This document shows, one piece after another, positions 1 through 7,490 of a DNA stretch of 64,000 nt (the first letter of the stretch is position 1; every line of letters begins with the position of its first letter). Origin of the DNA: a virus; the IMG/VR virus record IMGVR_UViG_3300034418_007766, positions 1 to 64,000 of that record; one strand, given 5' to 3'. The notes below the pieces were generated by a model, which saw only the letters and a program-made list of their open reading frames with translations, was not told the DNA's origin and did no database searches. The position numbers were made by a program, and so were the translations under genes.

Positions 1-585
1 TAGTTTGGGAGAACAGCTAAAAGTGAGCTGAATTCTTTCGTGACCGTTGAGATAGTTGTAGAAGTCATCGTGTAGATGCTGTGTAGTGTTGGTTTCGATT
101 GTGACATTTTTAAGATCCTGCATACCTGGGTGTTCAAATAGCTCGACATACAACCGTTGCCAAGCAAGTAGTGGCTCTCCGCCTGTGAGAATAAGATGAA
201 CGTCTTGTCCGTTATCCATAGTCCATTTGCCTTCTGGTAACAAACTAAGCAAGTGTTCTACAACTTCATCTACGCTTTTAAGCATATTGAAGTGTTTAAA
301 TTCTGGATAGATACTTGCATATGTATCGCAGCCAGTATGGACAATAGGCAGGTCATTAAACTCTTTTGTAGTTTCGTGAACACCATCATCCAACAGTTGC
401 TTTACCTCAGCATTGTAACGTTGACCTTTTGCGTGTTGCTCCCAACGACTGCCAACACTTTTATCAACGCCAAAGTTCATACAACGAAAGTTACAACCGA
501 AGGTGCGTAGGAATACACTTGGCACTCCTACAAATTTACCTTCGCCTTGAACACTATAAAAAGCTTCACTATATCTTAATTTCAT
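1..585 (-). CDS. queE: 7-carboxy-7-deazaguanine synthase, radical SAM (3' end outside window)
   Basis: The visible 195 residues belong to QueE, which converts 6-carboxytetrahydropterin to 7-carboxy-7-deazaguanine, the ring-forming step towards preQ0. Seen: the QGEGKFVG substrate loop (about 13-20), radical SAM cysteines C31 and C35 in a CNFRC motif, a GCDTYAS motif with C86, and TGGEPLL (134-140), the SAM-binding GGE motif. The third cluster cysteine is therefore about 50 residues after the second rather than two, an expanded loop. The start is ATG at 585, overlapping the folE stop by 4 nt (ATGA), which suggests translational coupling. FolE lies directly upstream, and QueD-like and DpdA-like genes lie within 12 kb. 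The C-terminus is cut by the window edge. Confidence 0.93.
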   Translation of the reverse strand, partial: MKLRYSEAFYSVQGEGKFVGVPSVFLRTFGCNFRCMNFGVDKSVGSRWEQHAKGQRYNAEVKQLLDDGVHETTKEFNDLPIVHTGCDTYASIYPEFKHFNMLKSVDEVVEHLLSLLPEGKWTMDNGQDVHLILTGGEPLLAWQRLYVELFEHPGMQDLKNVTIETNTTQHLHDDFYNYLNGHERIQLTFSCSPKL

Positions 586-1286
586 CGCGGTGAGTATCCT
601 TGTTGTAATTTAATATTATCCATGAACTCTTTTTTAACAGCATCATCTGACTTGAAACAACCTTTTAGCACAGTTGTTTGTGTAAGACTGCTGTGTGCTT
701 GAATACCACGATTCTCGCAACAACCATGAGTAGCTTGGATATAAACAGCAACATCGTTGCTGCCAGTTGCTGCCATAATTTCCTTGGCAATATCCATAGC
801 AAGTTCTTCTTGTAGTGTTCCACGTCTAGCACACCATTGGGCAATACGTGTGTATTTGCTAAGTCCAATAAGTGTATCAGCAGCAATGATACCAATGTAT
901 GCTACACCTTTAACAGTTTGGTGATGATGTGAACACATGCTTGTAAGTTCACTGCGAACAACCAACATACCATCATATCGATCATCTGTATGATTAGGAA
1001 ATGCTGTAGCGTTGGGCATTGGATCATACCTTCCGCTCATCAATTCATTAATATACATTTTCGCAAGACGCTTTGCGGTGTCCATTGAATTAGGATCTGT
1101 ATCAGTATCAATTACAAGGCTGTTTAGCACGCCGTCAAATTTGATAGTAAGTTCGTTGATAAGCTCATCACGCTCACCTTCTTCGATATACTGGCTGATG
1201 TTATCACCGGCCCAATATCTGCCTCCGTTTTTTTCAATTCTGCTGCGAATTTTCTGTGAGGCATAAGTGTTTAAATCTGTTTCCAT
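582..1286 (-). CDS. folE: GTP cyclohydrolase I
   Basis: FolE hydrolyses GTP to 7,8-dihydroneopterin triphosphate, the first step of both folate and 7-deazaguanine synthesis. The 234-residue length suits the family. Seen: the D-x-N-S-x-D-T-x-K-R region (about 64-72), the zinc/catalytic stretch [12 protein letters not shown] with C118 and H120-H122, and HGCCENRGI with the second zinc cysteine near 189-190. It is the first gene behind a strong sigma70-like promoter and a short leader hairpin, and overlaps queE by 4 nt. The pairing with queE, a QueD-like gene and dpdA argues for deazaguanine supply rather than folate. Confidence 0.95.
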   Translation of the reverse strand: METDLNTYASQKIRSRIEKNGGRYWAGDNISQYIEEGERDELINELTIKFDGVLNSLVIDTDTDPNSMDTAKRLAKMYINELMSGRYDPMPNATAFPNHTDDRYDGMLVVRSELTSMCSHHHQTVKGVAYIGIIAADTLIGLSKYTRIAQWCARRGTLQEELAMDIAKEIMAATGSNDVAVYIQATHGCCENRGIQAHSSLTQTTVLKGCFKSDDAVKKEFMDNIKLQQGYSPR

Positions 1287-1301
1287 TTAATTCTCCGAGT
1301 T

Positions 1302-1319
1302 ATAGACGAGGATGTCTAT
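1302..1319 (-). promoter_or_regulatory. Leader hairpin ahead of folE
   Basis: A perfect 6-bp stem (ATAGAC/GTCTAT) with a 6-nt loop lies at or just after the transcription start expected from the promoter at 1325-1353. A 5'-terminal stem of this kind can stabilise mRNA or tune translation. The stem is seen; the role is inference. Confidence 0.4.
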
Positions 1320-1324
1320 TGTTT

Positions 1325-1353
1325 ATAGTAACATTATTTAGATAAAAAGTCAA
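1325..1353 (-). promoter_or_regulatory. Sigma70-like promoter for folE-queE
   Basis: On the minus strand, -35 TTGACT (1353-1348), a 17-bp spacer and -10 TACTAT (1330-1325). The expected start near 1318 gives a leader of about 30 nt before the folE ATG. The -35 box overlaps the stop codon of the preceding small gene. Confidence 0.75.
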
Positions 1354-1556
1354 GAAAAATACTTATTAAGCATTTCGATACGATCTTCCGCTGCTGCCAT
1401 TTTATCCAATTCTTCTTGAATGGCCTCAACAATGTCGCTATGTTCACCAATACCTACTGATTGGTTCATGTATACCATGATATTTGTTTTAGCTCTTTCA
1501 AGCTCACCTTCGGCGTGCATTCTTGCAGCCTTAGCTAATTGTGCTGACATACTCAT
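1350..1556 (-). CDS. Small hypothetical protein (68 aa), helical
   Basis: No family recognised. It is a 68-residue, Ala/Glu/Met-rich, probably helical protein. Its ATG overlaps the TGA of the upstream 42-aa gene (ATGA), so it is the last gene of a tightly coupled run of small genes. The next promoter begins at its stop codon. Confidence 0.6.
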   Translation of the reverse strand: MSMSAQLAKAARMHAEGELERAKTNIMVYMNQSVGIGEHSDIVEAIQEELDKMAAAEDRIEMLNKYFS

Positions 1557-1681
1557 TTGCTATTCTCCTTCTGTGTCTGTCTTGCTTCATATTGTGCTTT
1601 TTTCTCGAGGTATTGCTCCTCTGTCAAGTTGTGCCAACCTACGCATCTACCGGTTGGCGATCTGCCACAAGTGCAACTCAT
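1553..1681 (-). CDS. Cys-rich 42-aa protein with CGRSPTG motif
   Basis: A 42-residue protein whose first 17 residues carry three cysteines in the pattern C-T-C-G-R-S-P-T-G-R-C-V-G-W-H, then a charged helix. The Cys/His spacing suggests a small metal site. ATGA overlaps at both ends (with 1678-1863 upstream and 1350-1556 downstream) support translation. Function unknown; short proteins with a similar CGRSPTG motif exist in marine phages (recollection, unverified). Confidence 0.65.
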   Translation of the reverse strand: MSCTCGRSPTGRCVGWHNLTEEQYLEKKAQYEARQTQKENSK

Positions 1682-1863
1682 TTTTCTCTCCACCTAACTA
1701 CTTTAGTAAATCTTTTATTCCAAATTTCAGCATGTTTTTCTGCTGCTTGTCTTGAATCAAATAACACAGGATGAATATGAAACATTGGTGCTTCTGTATC
1801 CTCAGTTACGTAAATCCAGTCATCAGCAGACAACATTAACTTTATAGCATACTTAGTCTTCAT
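1678..1863 (-). CDS. Small hypothetical protein (61 aa)
   Basis: No family recognised. It is a 61-residue, mixed alpha/beta-looking protein with a basic C-terminus (KVVRWREK). It overlaps the gene on each side by 4-11 nt, consistent with a coupled run of small early genes. Confidence 0.6.
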   Translation of the reverse strand: MKTKYAIKLMLSADDWIYVTEDTEAPMFHIHPVLFDSRQAAEKHAEIWNKRFTKVVRWREK

Positions 1864-2086
1864 TCAATATTCTCCACGTCATTTCTTTATCGTGTTCTTT
1901 GAGAAAGTCATCTTCGCCTGCGTAGGTTGAACACTTACGCAATTTTTCTTCTACATACCAAAGGATTTCGTAAAGCTCTTGCTTACATCCCCAAGTCACA
2001 AATCCATCCATACGAGGATCAGATTCTGCCCACGATATTTTACTTATCTCAGTTTTAATATCTTTAAGTGACCAGTCTTTAATCAT
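1853..2086 (-). CDS. Small hypothetical protein (77 aa)
   Basis: No family recognised. I place the start at ATG 2086 (MIKDWSL), which overlaps the phosphoribosyltransferase stop by 8 nt. An ATG at 2122 would overlap that gene by 44 nt. The protein is acidic and Trp-rich with a helical C-terminal half. Confidence 0.55.
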   Translation of the reverse strand: MIKDWSLKDIKTEISKISWAESDPRMDGFVTWGCKQELYEILWYVEEKLRKCSTYAGEDDFLKEHDKEMTWRILNED

Positions 2087-2642
2087 ATTCCCATGGAAAC
2101 ACCACCCAAGTGTCTTCTTCACTAGTATCTATTGTTTGGTAAACATAATCAACACCATCAAACTGTGTATGAGTTTTTTCACACATTACAGCAAATCTTA
2201 CATTTTTACCCCAAATGGTATCCCAGTTTGGATTGTCTGGTAAACAACCACTACGCCAATCTTTTTTGATCCATTCAAATGTAGCACCAGTGTCGTTGAT
2301 ATCGTCTACAATTAGTATTTTCTTTTTCTTATCAGGATCGCTGTAAGATTTATTCCAAACATCATCTCTATCAATCTCAGATACATAACCAAATGCATCT
2401 TCAGCCATCCAGCAGTTAGATTCTGGTCCTTCGTTGCCTTTGTTATCACGTAGTCTAACATCTAGTGCATAATGGTTGCAGTCAAGTAAGTGACTTAGCA
2501 CAACACTTACAGGCAATCCACCTCTGTTTAGACCCACAATATAGTCTGGTCTGAATCCAGTTTTATACATTTCTAATGCTAGTTTATGAGCGCACTTATG
2601 TACATCGTCCCAAGTGTAGTATTTTCTTTTTATTTTTTCCAT
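2079..2642 (-). CDS. Type I phosphoribosyltransferase (purine salvage type)
   Basis: The PRPP-binding signature is clear: ILIVDDINDTGATF at about residues 109-122, the acidic pair followed by the TG-[AS]-T loop. An N-terminal GLNRGGLP segment (about 38-45) fits the conserved loop before it. The C-terminal WVVFPWE resembles the end of xanthine/guanine and hypoxanthine phosphoribosyltransferases, so a purine base is the likely substrate, but this cannot be fixed from sequence. Such an enzyme could salvage host purines for phage DNA or handle a deazapurine base; the latter is speculation from its place beside folE and queE. Length 187 aa is normal. Confidence 0.8.
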   Translation of the reverse strand: MEKIKRKYYTWDDVHKCAHKLALEMYKTGFRPDYIVGLNRGGLPVSVVLSHLLDCNHYALDVRLRDNKGNEGPESNCWMAEDAFGYVSEIDRDDVWNKSYSDPDKKKKILIVDDINDTGATFEWIKKDWRSGCLPDNPNWDTIWGKNVRFAVMCEKTHTQFDGVDYVYQTIDTSEEDTWVVFPWEYD

Positions 2643-2851
2643 GAATCCATCTCTGTTTTAATTTCTGTAATCTTTTCGTTTGCTATACTAGCAGCCAATG
2701 ATTGAACTTGTTCTAGCAAGTGTTTACAGTGATCTTTGTCATATGTTTGATCTGCTAATTCACTAAATTCGTTTCTAACTCTATGAGCTTGAATACACAA
2801 ATCTTTCATTGCATTTATACGATCAATCCATTGTTCTATACTATGTTGCAA
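2630..2851 (-). CDS. Small hypothetical protein (73 aa), TTG start
   Basis: No family recognised; a helical, coiled-coil-like 73-residue protein. The start is a TTG at 2851 supported by a strong GGAGG ribosome-binding site 6-7 nt upstream, inside the 3' end of the amidinotransferase gene. The first ATG would be 14 codons later. Confidence 0.55.
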   Translation of the reverse strand: MQHSIEQWIDRINAMKDLCIQAHRVRNEFSELADQTYDKDHCKHLLEQVQSLAASIANEKITEIKTEMDSWKK

Positions 2852-3899
2852 AATAGTCCTCCAAACTGCCTTTACGCTTAGTGTCTAATGTAGCACAATG
2901 GAACCCTCCGCTCATGCTACGTGCTTGACGCATTGGAAGGCCTATTGTATCAATACCATGTTTGCCTAGTATACGTCTAAGTGCTTCTTGCTTTTCATCA
3001 ACAATAACAAGTTCTGGATTAACACTCAAAAAGTTTAATCCAATATAAGGTGAGCACGGAGCAACACCTGTATTTGCTGGCGGAACGTGTAAATCTTCTT
3101 CGCCAACCCAAATCTTATCCCAATCCTTAAAGATAGGTGGATACCAATCTTCACTAAGTCGTCCTGCATTAAACAACACTAGTCCTGGACGCAACGGCAA
3201 TACAGTGCTGTCAAAGTGTGCAAAACTGTAATACTTTTCTGCTACGTGGATACGATAGCCTCTTGGCTCAAGTATAGTTTTCAGCCACTCAAAACCAAGT
3301 TGGTTGCCACTATTGCTAACTTGGCAGAGAAGATCCCTACCAAGACGAACGATATTAGGAGCATCAAAAATAATTTCTTTGTTAACAAGCGTTGCTTCAC
3401 TGCGGTCCTCCAGTTGATAATTATCATCAGTTAGAATAGGTTTAGGAGCATTGATCCATTGTGTGCCTTCTTTCATCCAGCCATATAAATGTTTATAATA
3501 TGCTCTAGTTTCGAAATATCTTGCCCGCATTGGACTAGGACATTCAATAATCATATTGTCCAATGGCAACAGCAAATCACGTGGACAAAATGTATACCAA
3601 CCTGTAGTAGTCCATTCAGGTGTGCTAAACTTTTGGTTATGATCGATAGGATCAGGACGCATTGTTTTTACACCCAATCCTTGCAAACACTTTTCTAGTC
3701 CATCTAAATCTTCGTTTGCTTCGTCAACAATCCATTGCGCTATAGGCTGCCCGTCAAAGTGTTTGATATCTTCATAATCTTCACCGCCATAGATAAAACT
3801 ATGTGTGCTTTTATTCATAGTGGGATGCACACAGTTTTCTGCTGTGCCGATAATAATTTCTTCTAATGGATCCCAATCGTTATTACTTTGAACTGGCAA
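2841..3899 (-). CDS. Amidinotransferase, arginine:glycine / inosamine-phosphate (StrB) family
   Basis: Enzymes of this family move the amidino group of arginine to an amine acceptor through a Cys adduct. The 352-residue length and all landmarks are present: N-terminal EWDPLEE-like segment (DWDPLEEIIIG, 8-18), FDAPN with D179, GRDLL (187-191), AHFDST with H228 and D230, LNFLSVN (288-294), and catalytic C335 in SGGFHCAT. The start is TTG 3899 with AAGGA about 8 nt upstream, overlapping the PLP-enzyme stop by 17 nt. Neighbours are a PLP enzyme, a 2OG oxygenase and a radical SAM enzyme. The acceptor is unknown: glycine, an aminosugar or another amine. Confidence 0.88.
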   Translation of the reverse strand: MPVQSNNDWDPLEEIIIGTAENCVHPTMNKSTHSFIYGGEDYEDIKHFDGQPIAQWIVDEANEDLDGLEKCLQGLGVKTMRPDPIDHNQKFSTPEWTTTGWYTFCPRDLLLPLDNMIIECPSPMRARYFETRAYYKHLYGWMKEGTQWINAPKPILTDDNYQLEDRSEATLVNKEIIFDAPNIVRLGRDLLCQVSNSGNQLGFEWLKTILEPRGYRIHVAEKYYSFAHFDSTVLPLRPGLVLFNAGRLSEDWYPPIFKDWDKIWVGEEDLHVPPANTGVAPCSPYIGLNFLSVNPELVIVDEKQEALRRILGKHGIDTIGLPMRQARSMSGGFHCATLDTKRKGSLEDYFAT

Positions 3900-4785
3900 A
3901 ATCTAATCCTTTTATATATTGCTTGTGAAAACTTAATCTATTTGTATTTCCGCCGCGATTGTATTGGTTATACATGTTTTTATCATCTATGCCAAACAAC
4001 ACTGTTCTACTTGGATTTACTCCTACAGTATTACAGAAATTAAGTTGTTTGTCAATATATTTTTGTGAAATGTAATCTGGGGTAAAGTTGTTGAAATATT
4101 TTAATCCTAAAGCAGCACCAATTTTGTTATTGTAGTTGATTTTATGATACACAAACATTGTATCGTCGTCGTCTACTCTTGTATAACGCATACCGATTCT
4201 AGCATATGCAACAGGAAAACTTTTACTCAAACTAAATGTGACGTCTGTAATGCATCTATATGCTAAATCAAAATTAATATCTCTACATGCTCCAAAGTAT
4301 GCACAATCAACCAATACAGGAATATTCATATCGCAACACTTGCGCATCAATTCGTGATATTCAGTGTGCTTATCTCCTGTGTCTGCAAAAGGTAAACTTA
4401 TTACCACTGCATCTGCTTTGTGTAATGGTTCGTCTTCAATGTAAGCCCAAACAAACTTGTCACGCCATGCTAGTTTGTGATACATGTATTCGCCTTTGAA
4501 ACAACGGAATCTACGCTTTGCATTTTTCATATAAAATTTATCAAATACTTCTGTAGTGCCATTACTAAAACAACGATACTTGAAATCTTCTAATCCAGTA
4601 AAACTATTACTTGTGGTGCTGCGTATCCATGCATCGTATTCATGCAGATATTCGTCAATAACACTATCGCTATTGACGCACTGTAAATCAAACGGCTCTC
4701 TTAGTATTTTTATTGCTGCTGGATCTTGTATGGCAAATGCACTGCCAAAATCCATACCACGTTTATCATTGGGTATATCTGTCAT
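3883..4785 (-). CDS. PLP-dependent fold-type I aminotransferase-like enzyme
   Basis: About 300 residues with aminotransferase landmarks: SNGTTEV (about 74-80, cofactor phosphate loop), VLVDCAYFG with D160 (pyridine-nitrogen Asp), and the Schiff-base lysine K188 in FSLSKSF followed by ARIG (195-198). It is short for a class I/II aminotransferase (about 390), with compact N- and C-terminal parts. Start chosen at ATG 4785 (MTDIPND), preceded by GGATGAAG and overlapping the oxygenase stop by 20 nt; a frame-open extension upstream reads poorly. The product may supply the amine for the adjacent amidinotransferase (inference). Confidence 0.75.
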   Translation of the reverse strand: MTDIPNDKRGMDFGSAFAIQDPAAIKILREPFDLQCVNSDSVIDEYLHEYDAWIRSTTSNSFTGLEDFKYRCFSNGTTEVFDKFYMKNAKRRFRCFKGEYMYHKLAWRDKFVWAYIEDEPLHKADAVVISLPFADTGDKHTEYHELMRKCCDMNIPVLVDCAYFGACRDINFDLAYRCITDVTFSLSKSFPVAYARIGMRYTRVDDDDTMFVYHKINYNNKIGAALGLKYFNNFTPDYISQKYIDKQLNFCNTVGVNPSRTVLFGIDDKNMYNQYNRGGNTNRLSFHKQYIKGLDFASSK

Positions 4786-5380
4786 CTTCATCCAAGAAAG
4801 TAATTTGCGAAACAATACAATCACTTGGACCAAAATTAGCCATACCGTGCCATGTGTCACCTTTCCAAGTGTAAGTATCTCCAGCACTCCAATGAGTGTA
4901 TACTTCTTCACCTACTTGCAAAACTTGACCTCTATCCCAATCTTTCATCATTACAACAGTTCTACAAACATTATGTGCGTCATCTTCGCTGATTTGATTG
5001 TATTTTACAAATGTTGCATATGTATCAAAGTGCCACATTAAACTACAACCTGGTGTAAGTTTTAAAAAGTTGTAGTTAAAATGCATATGTGCATATGGTA
5101 TGATAAGACTGCTTAGTCCTTTTGTAAGTTCTGGTCTAATACACATGTAATGCAATGAACCTTCCTTAGGGACGCCCCATTGTTTATACATTGCTTCTAA
5201 TGCTTTTTTATTTTTTGTAGCAAACGTATCCCATGAACTATCTTCTGGAATCTCGTCTGTCATATAAGTTGCTTCCCAATTTAAGGTAAGCAAATCATTA
5301 TTACTCCAAGTGACATCATCTACTGCACTTTCTTCAGCACTGTGCGTTTGCCACTCCTCATAACTGCGCATGTCCATCAT
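4766..5380 (-). CDS. 2-oxoglutarate/Fe(II) oxygenase-like protein (aspartyl-hydroxylase type)
   Basis: The double-stranded beta-helix metal triad is visible: H117-x-D119 in SLMWHFDTYATF and a distal H178 in KGDTWHGMANFG. The layout resembles aspartyl/asparaginyl beta-hydroxylase-like and related small phage oxygenases. Substrate unknown. A second member lies at 18733-19236. It overlaps genes on both sides (ATGATG at the upstream stop; 20 nt downstream), and an internal promoter at 5480-5508 could express it apart from the radical SAM gene. Confidence 0.7.
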   Translation of the reverse strand: MMDMRSYEEWQTHSAEESAVDDVTWSNNDLLTLNWEATYMTDEIPEDSSWDTFATKNKKALEAMYKQWGVPKEGSLHYMCIRPELTKGLSSLIIPYAHMHFNYNFLKLTPGCSLMWHFDTYATFVKYNQISEDDAHNVCRTVVMMKDWDRGQVLQVGEEVYTHWSAGDTYTWKGDTWHGMANFGPSDCIVSQITFLDEDDRYTQ

Positions 5381-6318
5381 GCTTCTCCTTTCAAGTGCGC
5401 CTCAATATATTGCCTATTTGGTATTTCATATGTGTTTACTATTTCTATTAGTTTATCTTTATCAGACTGCTCTAAGTTTATTATATCTAACTTTTTCGGA
5501 TATGTCAAGAGATTTGTTGTCCAATTTGCATAATTTTTTGTAAATTCTGCAAGTTCTGGCAATCCGTGCCAGTTATTTTTATGTATAGTTGTATGTATTG
5601 TGTAATCAAATGTGCTGTGTATTTCTTGTAGTGTTTTTAACACTCTACTCCACACACTGCCATTTCTAACTTTTTCGTTTAATGCGCCTACACCGTCTAT
5701 ACTCACAGTAAAATGAACACGCTTACATTCATTCAAAAGAATATAATCTTCTTCAACTAGTTTATGCATACCGTTTGTAAAATATTCTACTTCAAGATCT
5801 TCTAAGGTATCGAATGACTCTAAAAACCGTTTGTGTCTATTGGTCATTAGAGGTTCGCCGCCCAAGAATACAACTTTGTTTACAGTTGCAGGAATATTTG
5901 TAAATTCTTCTGTGCTGGTAATGCCTTGTTTTAGAGGTAAGTCTGGATTCTTTTTAGCCCACCACGAACTGCTCCATTCTTCCCAACAGCCATCACAGGT
6001 TAAATCACATATGTTGTCAAAGCCTACTTCTAGATACTTTAGTTCTACTTTCTCTGTGCTGTATTCTTCATTGAATTTTTGTCTTAAACTTTGTTTGCCC
6101 AATATTTCTTCGTGCATACACTTAGCACAATTTGGATCATTTATTGTCCAATTATCTCGTAGGGTTTTGTATTCGTTGCTGTGTAATATATTACCTATAT
6201 CACCATCAAACGTTTGTATAGGTTGCTTATAACGACAGCAGGGGTAGACACGATTGCCTCCCCTAACATTAGTGTGATTGTATAATGCTGCGCAATTAGA
6301 ATGGAAGTGGGTCATCAT
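5377..6318 (-). CDS. Twitch/SPASM-type radical SAM protein
   Basis: A radical SAM enzyme of 313 residues. The SAM-cluster motif is C104-x3-C108-x2-C111 (NICDLTCDGC), followed by FLGGEPL (about 151-157) and an SIDGVG segment. Extra cysteines sit before the barrel (C9, C27, C28, C64, C67), consistent with an auxiliary Fe-S 'twitch' domain placed N-terminally. This architecture is known from phage and bacterial 'twitch domain-containing radical SAM' proteins without assigned reactions. It follows a small acidic protein with 23-nt overlap and precedes the oxygenase. Confidence 0.8.
   Translation of the reverse strand: MMTHFHSNCAALYNHTNVRGGNRVYPCCRYKQPIQTFDGDIGNILHSNEYKTLRDNWTINDPNCAKCMHEEILGKQSLRQKFNEEYSTEKVELKYLEVGFDNICDLTCDGCWEEWSSSWWAKKNPDLPLKQGITSTEEFTNIPATVNKVVFLGGEPLMTNRHKRFLESFDTLEDLEVEYFTNGMHKLVEEDYILLNECKRVHFTVSIDGVGALNEKVRNGSVWSRVLKTLQEIHSTFDYTIHTTIHKNNWHGLPELAEFTKNYANWTTNLLTYPKKLDIINLEQSDKDKLIEIVNTYEIPNRQYIEAHLKGEA
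5480..5508 (-). promoter_or_regulatory. Sigma70-like promoter inside the radical SAM gene
   Basis: On the minus strand, TTGACA (5508-5503), 17-bp spacer and a perfect TATAAT (5485-5480). It lies near the 3' end of the radical SAM gene and points at the oxygenase/PLP/amidinotransferase genes starting at 5380. Confidence 0.65.
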
Positions 6319-6658
6319 CCTCTTGGCGTCCTACCCAGTCTTGGTGCACCATACTGTAAATAGTTTTAAAATTATCGTATGCCATTTTTAGTGCAGGATA
6401 ATCCATGCACATGTCTTCTACTTTTGCAACACTAGGCATTATATCTTCAAACTCTTTTGGATCAAAAGTATTTGTATCAATGGTTAAAGTGATATCTCCA
6501 TCTAATGAAATTAAATCATCAAATGCACTGGTATCTATAGTTGCTGTTGTAATATCTGAAATTGTAGATGAGTCTATCGAATAAACAAATCCACTTTCGT
6601 CTACATTATCAGTTGTAATTGTGTAAGTTTCGTCCGAGTTCCAATTTGAATTGGTCAT
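6296..6658 (-). CDS. Acidic hypothetical phage protein (120 aa)
   Basis: A very acidic 120-residue protein with a Ser/Thr/Asp-rich N-terminal half containing two similar stretches (TIDTSAFDD and TIDTNTFDP) and a helical C-terminal half ending in DDDPLPF. I do not recognise a functional family. A GAGGAT ribosome-binding site precedes the ATG inside the galE 3' end (50-nt overlap), and the stop overlaps the radical SAM start. The tight coupling may mean a partner or substrate of that enzyme, but nothing in the sequence proves it. Confidence 0.6.
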   Translation of the reverse strand: MTNSNWNSDETYTITTDNVDESGFVYSIDSSTISDITTATIDTSAFDDLISLDGDITLTIDTNTFDPKEFEDIMPSVAKVEDMCMDYPALKMAYDNFKTIYSMVHQDWVGRQEDDDPLPF

Positions 6659-7490
6659 AACACATATCCTCTATTGTTTTATTTAACTTTACATGTTTAC
6701 TTAGTTCGTCAACTACACTGCTGACAGCATCCCCTGCTCTACGTTCCGATTCTACAACATTAAGTTTTTTACCAGTAACTTCTTGCATGGTTTTAATAAC
6801 TTCTCTTACACTGTAACCAACGTTAGAACCTAAACATTCGTATGGTGTATTAGTAGGACCAGAATTGATGGCATTTACAATAGCATCTGCAAGATCTACT
6901 ACATGAATATAATCACGTATACAAGTGCCATCTCTTGTGTTGTAGTCTGTGCCATATATTTCAATCTTATCACGTTTACCAACAGCATGTTCTGCTGCAA
7001 CTCTAATAAGATGTGTAGGTTCTCCTAGTTGTCTATTGACACCATCTGTGCCACTTACATTGAAGAATCTAAATATTGTGTAACCTTCTGCTTTTTCTTT
7101 GATTACATCTTCAGCACATACTTTGCTACGTGCATATGGGCTTGCCATTTCAAATGCACTACTAGTTCCAGCAAATAACACATGCGGTGTTCTAATGCTT
7201 TCAATAACATTTTTAGTGCCCATAACATTTTTTTGGTAATATTGTGTAGGATAAAGCATACTAGGACCTACTAAACTAAGTCCTGCCAAATGAACACATG
7301 CATCAGCCCATCCATGTAAAAATTTATCCATAATATCTTGTTTCCAAAACTTATGGCAATATTGTTCTACATCATTGTGCTCGCCATGTATGTTTATATC
7401 TAACCCATGGACTTCGTGTCCGTATTCTGCTAGAGCTCTACATACATGACTACCAATGTAACCTGATGCACCTGTAACAATTACCTTCAA
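6609..7490 (-). CDS. galE: NAD-dependent epimerase/dehydratase (GalE-like)
   Basis: An extended short-chain dehydrogenase of 293 residues. Seen: NAD-binding GASGYIG (7-13), the catalytic pair Y119-x3-K123 in SPYARSK with upstream Ser at 110-111, HLAGLS (68-73) and FRFFNVSGTD, which matches UDP-glucose/galactose epimerases. It is somewhat shorter than cellular GalE (about 330-340). Likely role: interconverting UDP-hexoses for the neighbouring glycosyltransferase. It overlaps that gene by 4 nt. Confidence 0.85.
   Translation of the reverse strand: MKVIVTGASGYIGSHVCRALAEYGHEVHGLDINIHGEHNDVEQYCHKFWKQDIMDKFLHGWADACVHLAGLSLVGPSMLYPTQYYQKNVMGTKNVIESIRTPHVLFAGTSSAFEMASPYARSKVCAEDVIKEKAEGYTIFRFFNVSGTDGVNRQLGEPTHLIRVAAEHAVGKRDKIEIYGTDYNTRDGTCIRDYIHVVDLADAIVNAINSGPTNTPYECLGSNVGYSVREVIKTMQEVTGKKLNVVESERRAGDAVSSVVDELSKHVKLNKTIEDMCYDQFKLELGRNLHNYN

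Noticed and set aside
4030-4065. Minus-strand TTGACA with AATACT at 17 bp inside the PLP gene
   Set aside because: The -10 matches only four of six bases; not separable from chance.
6296-6658. RiPP precursor for the adjacent radical SAM enzyme
   Set aside because: Position and repeats (TIDT[SN][AT]F) are suggestive, but there is no leader/core layout or Cys/Gly pattern, and the C-terminal half looks like an ordinary phage protein.
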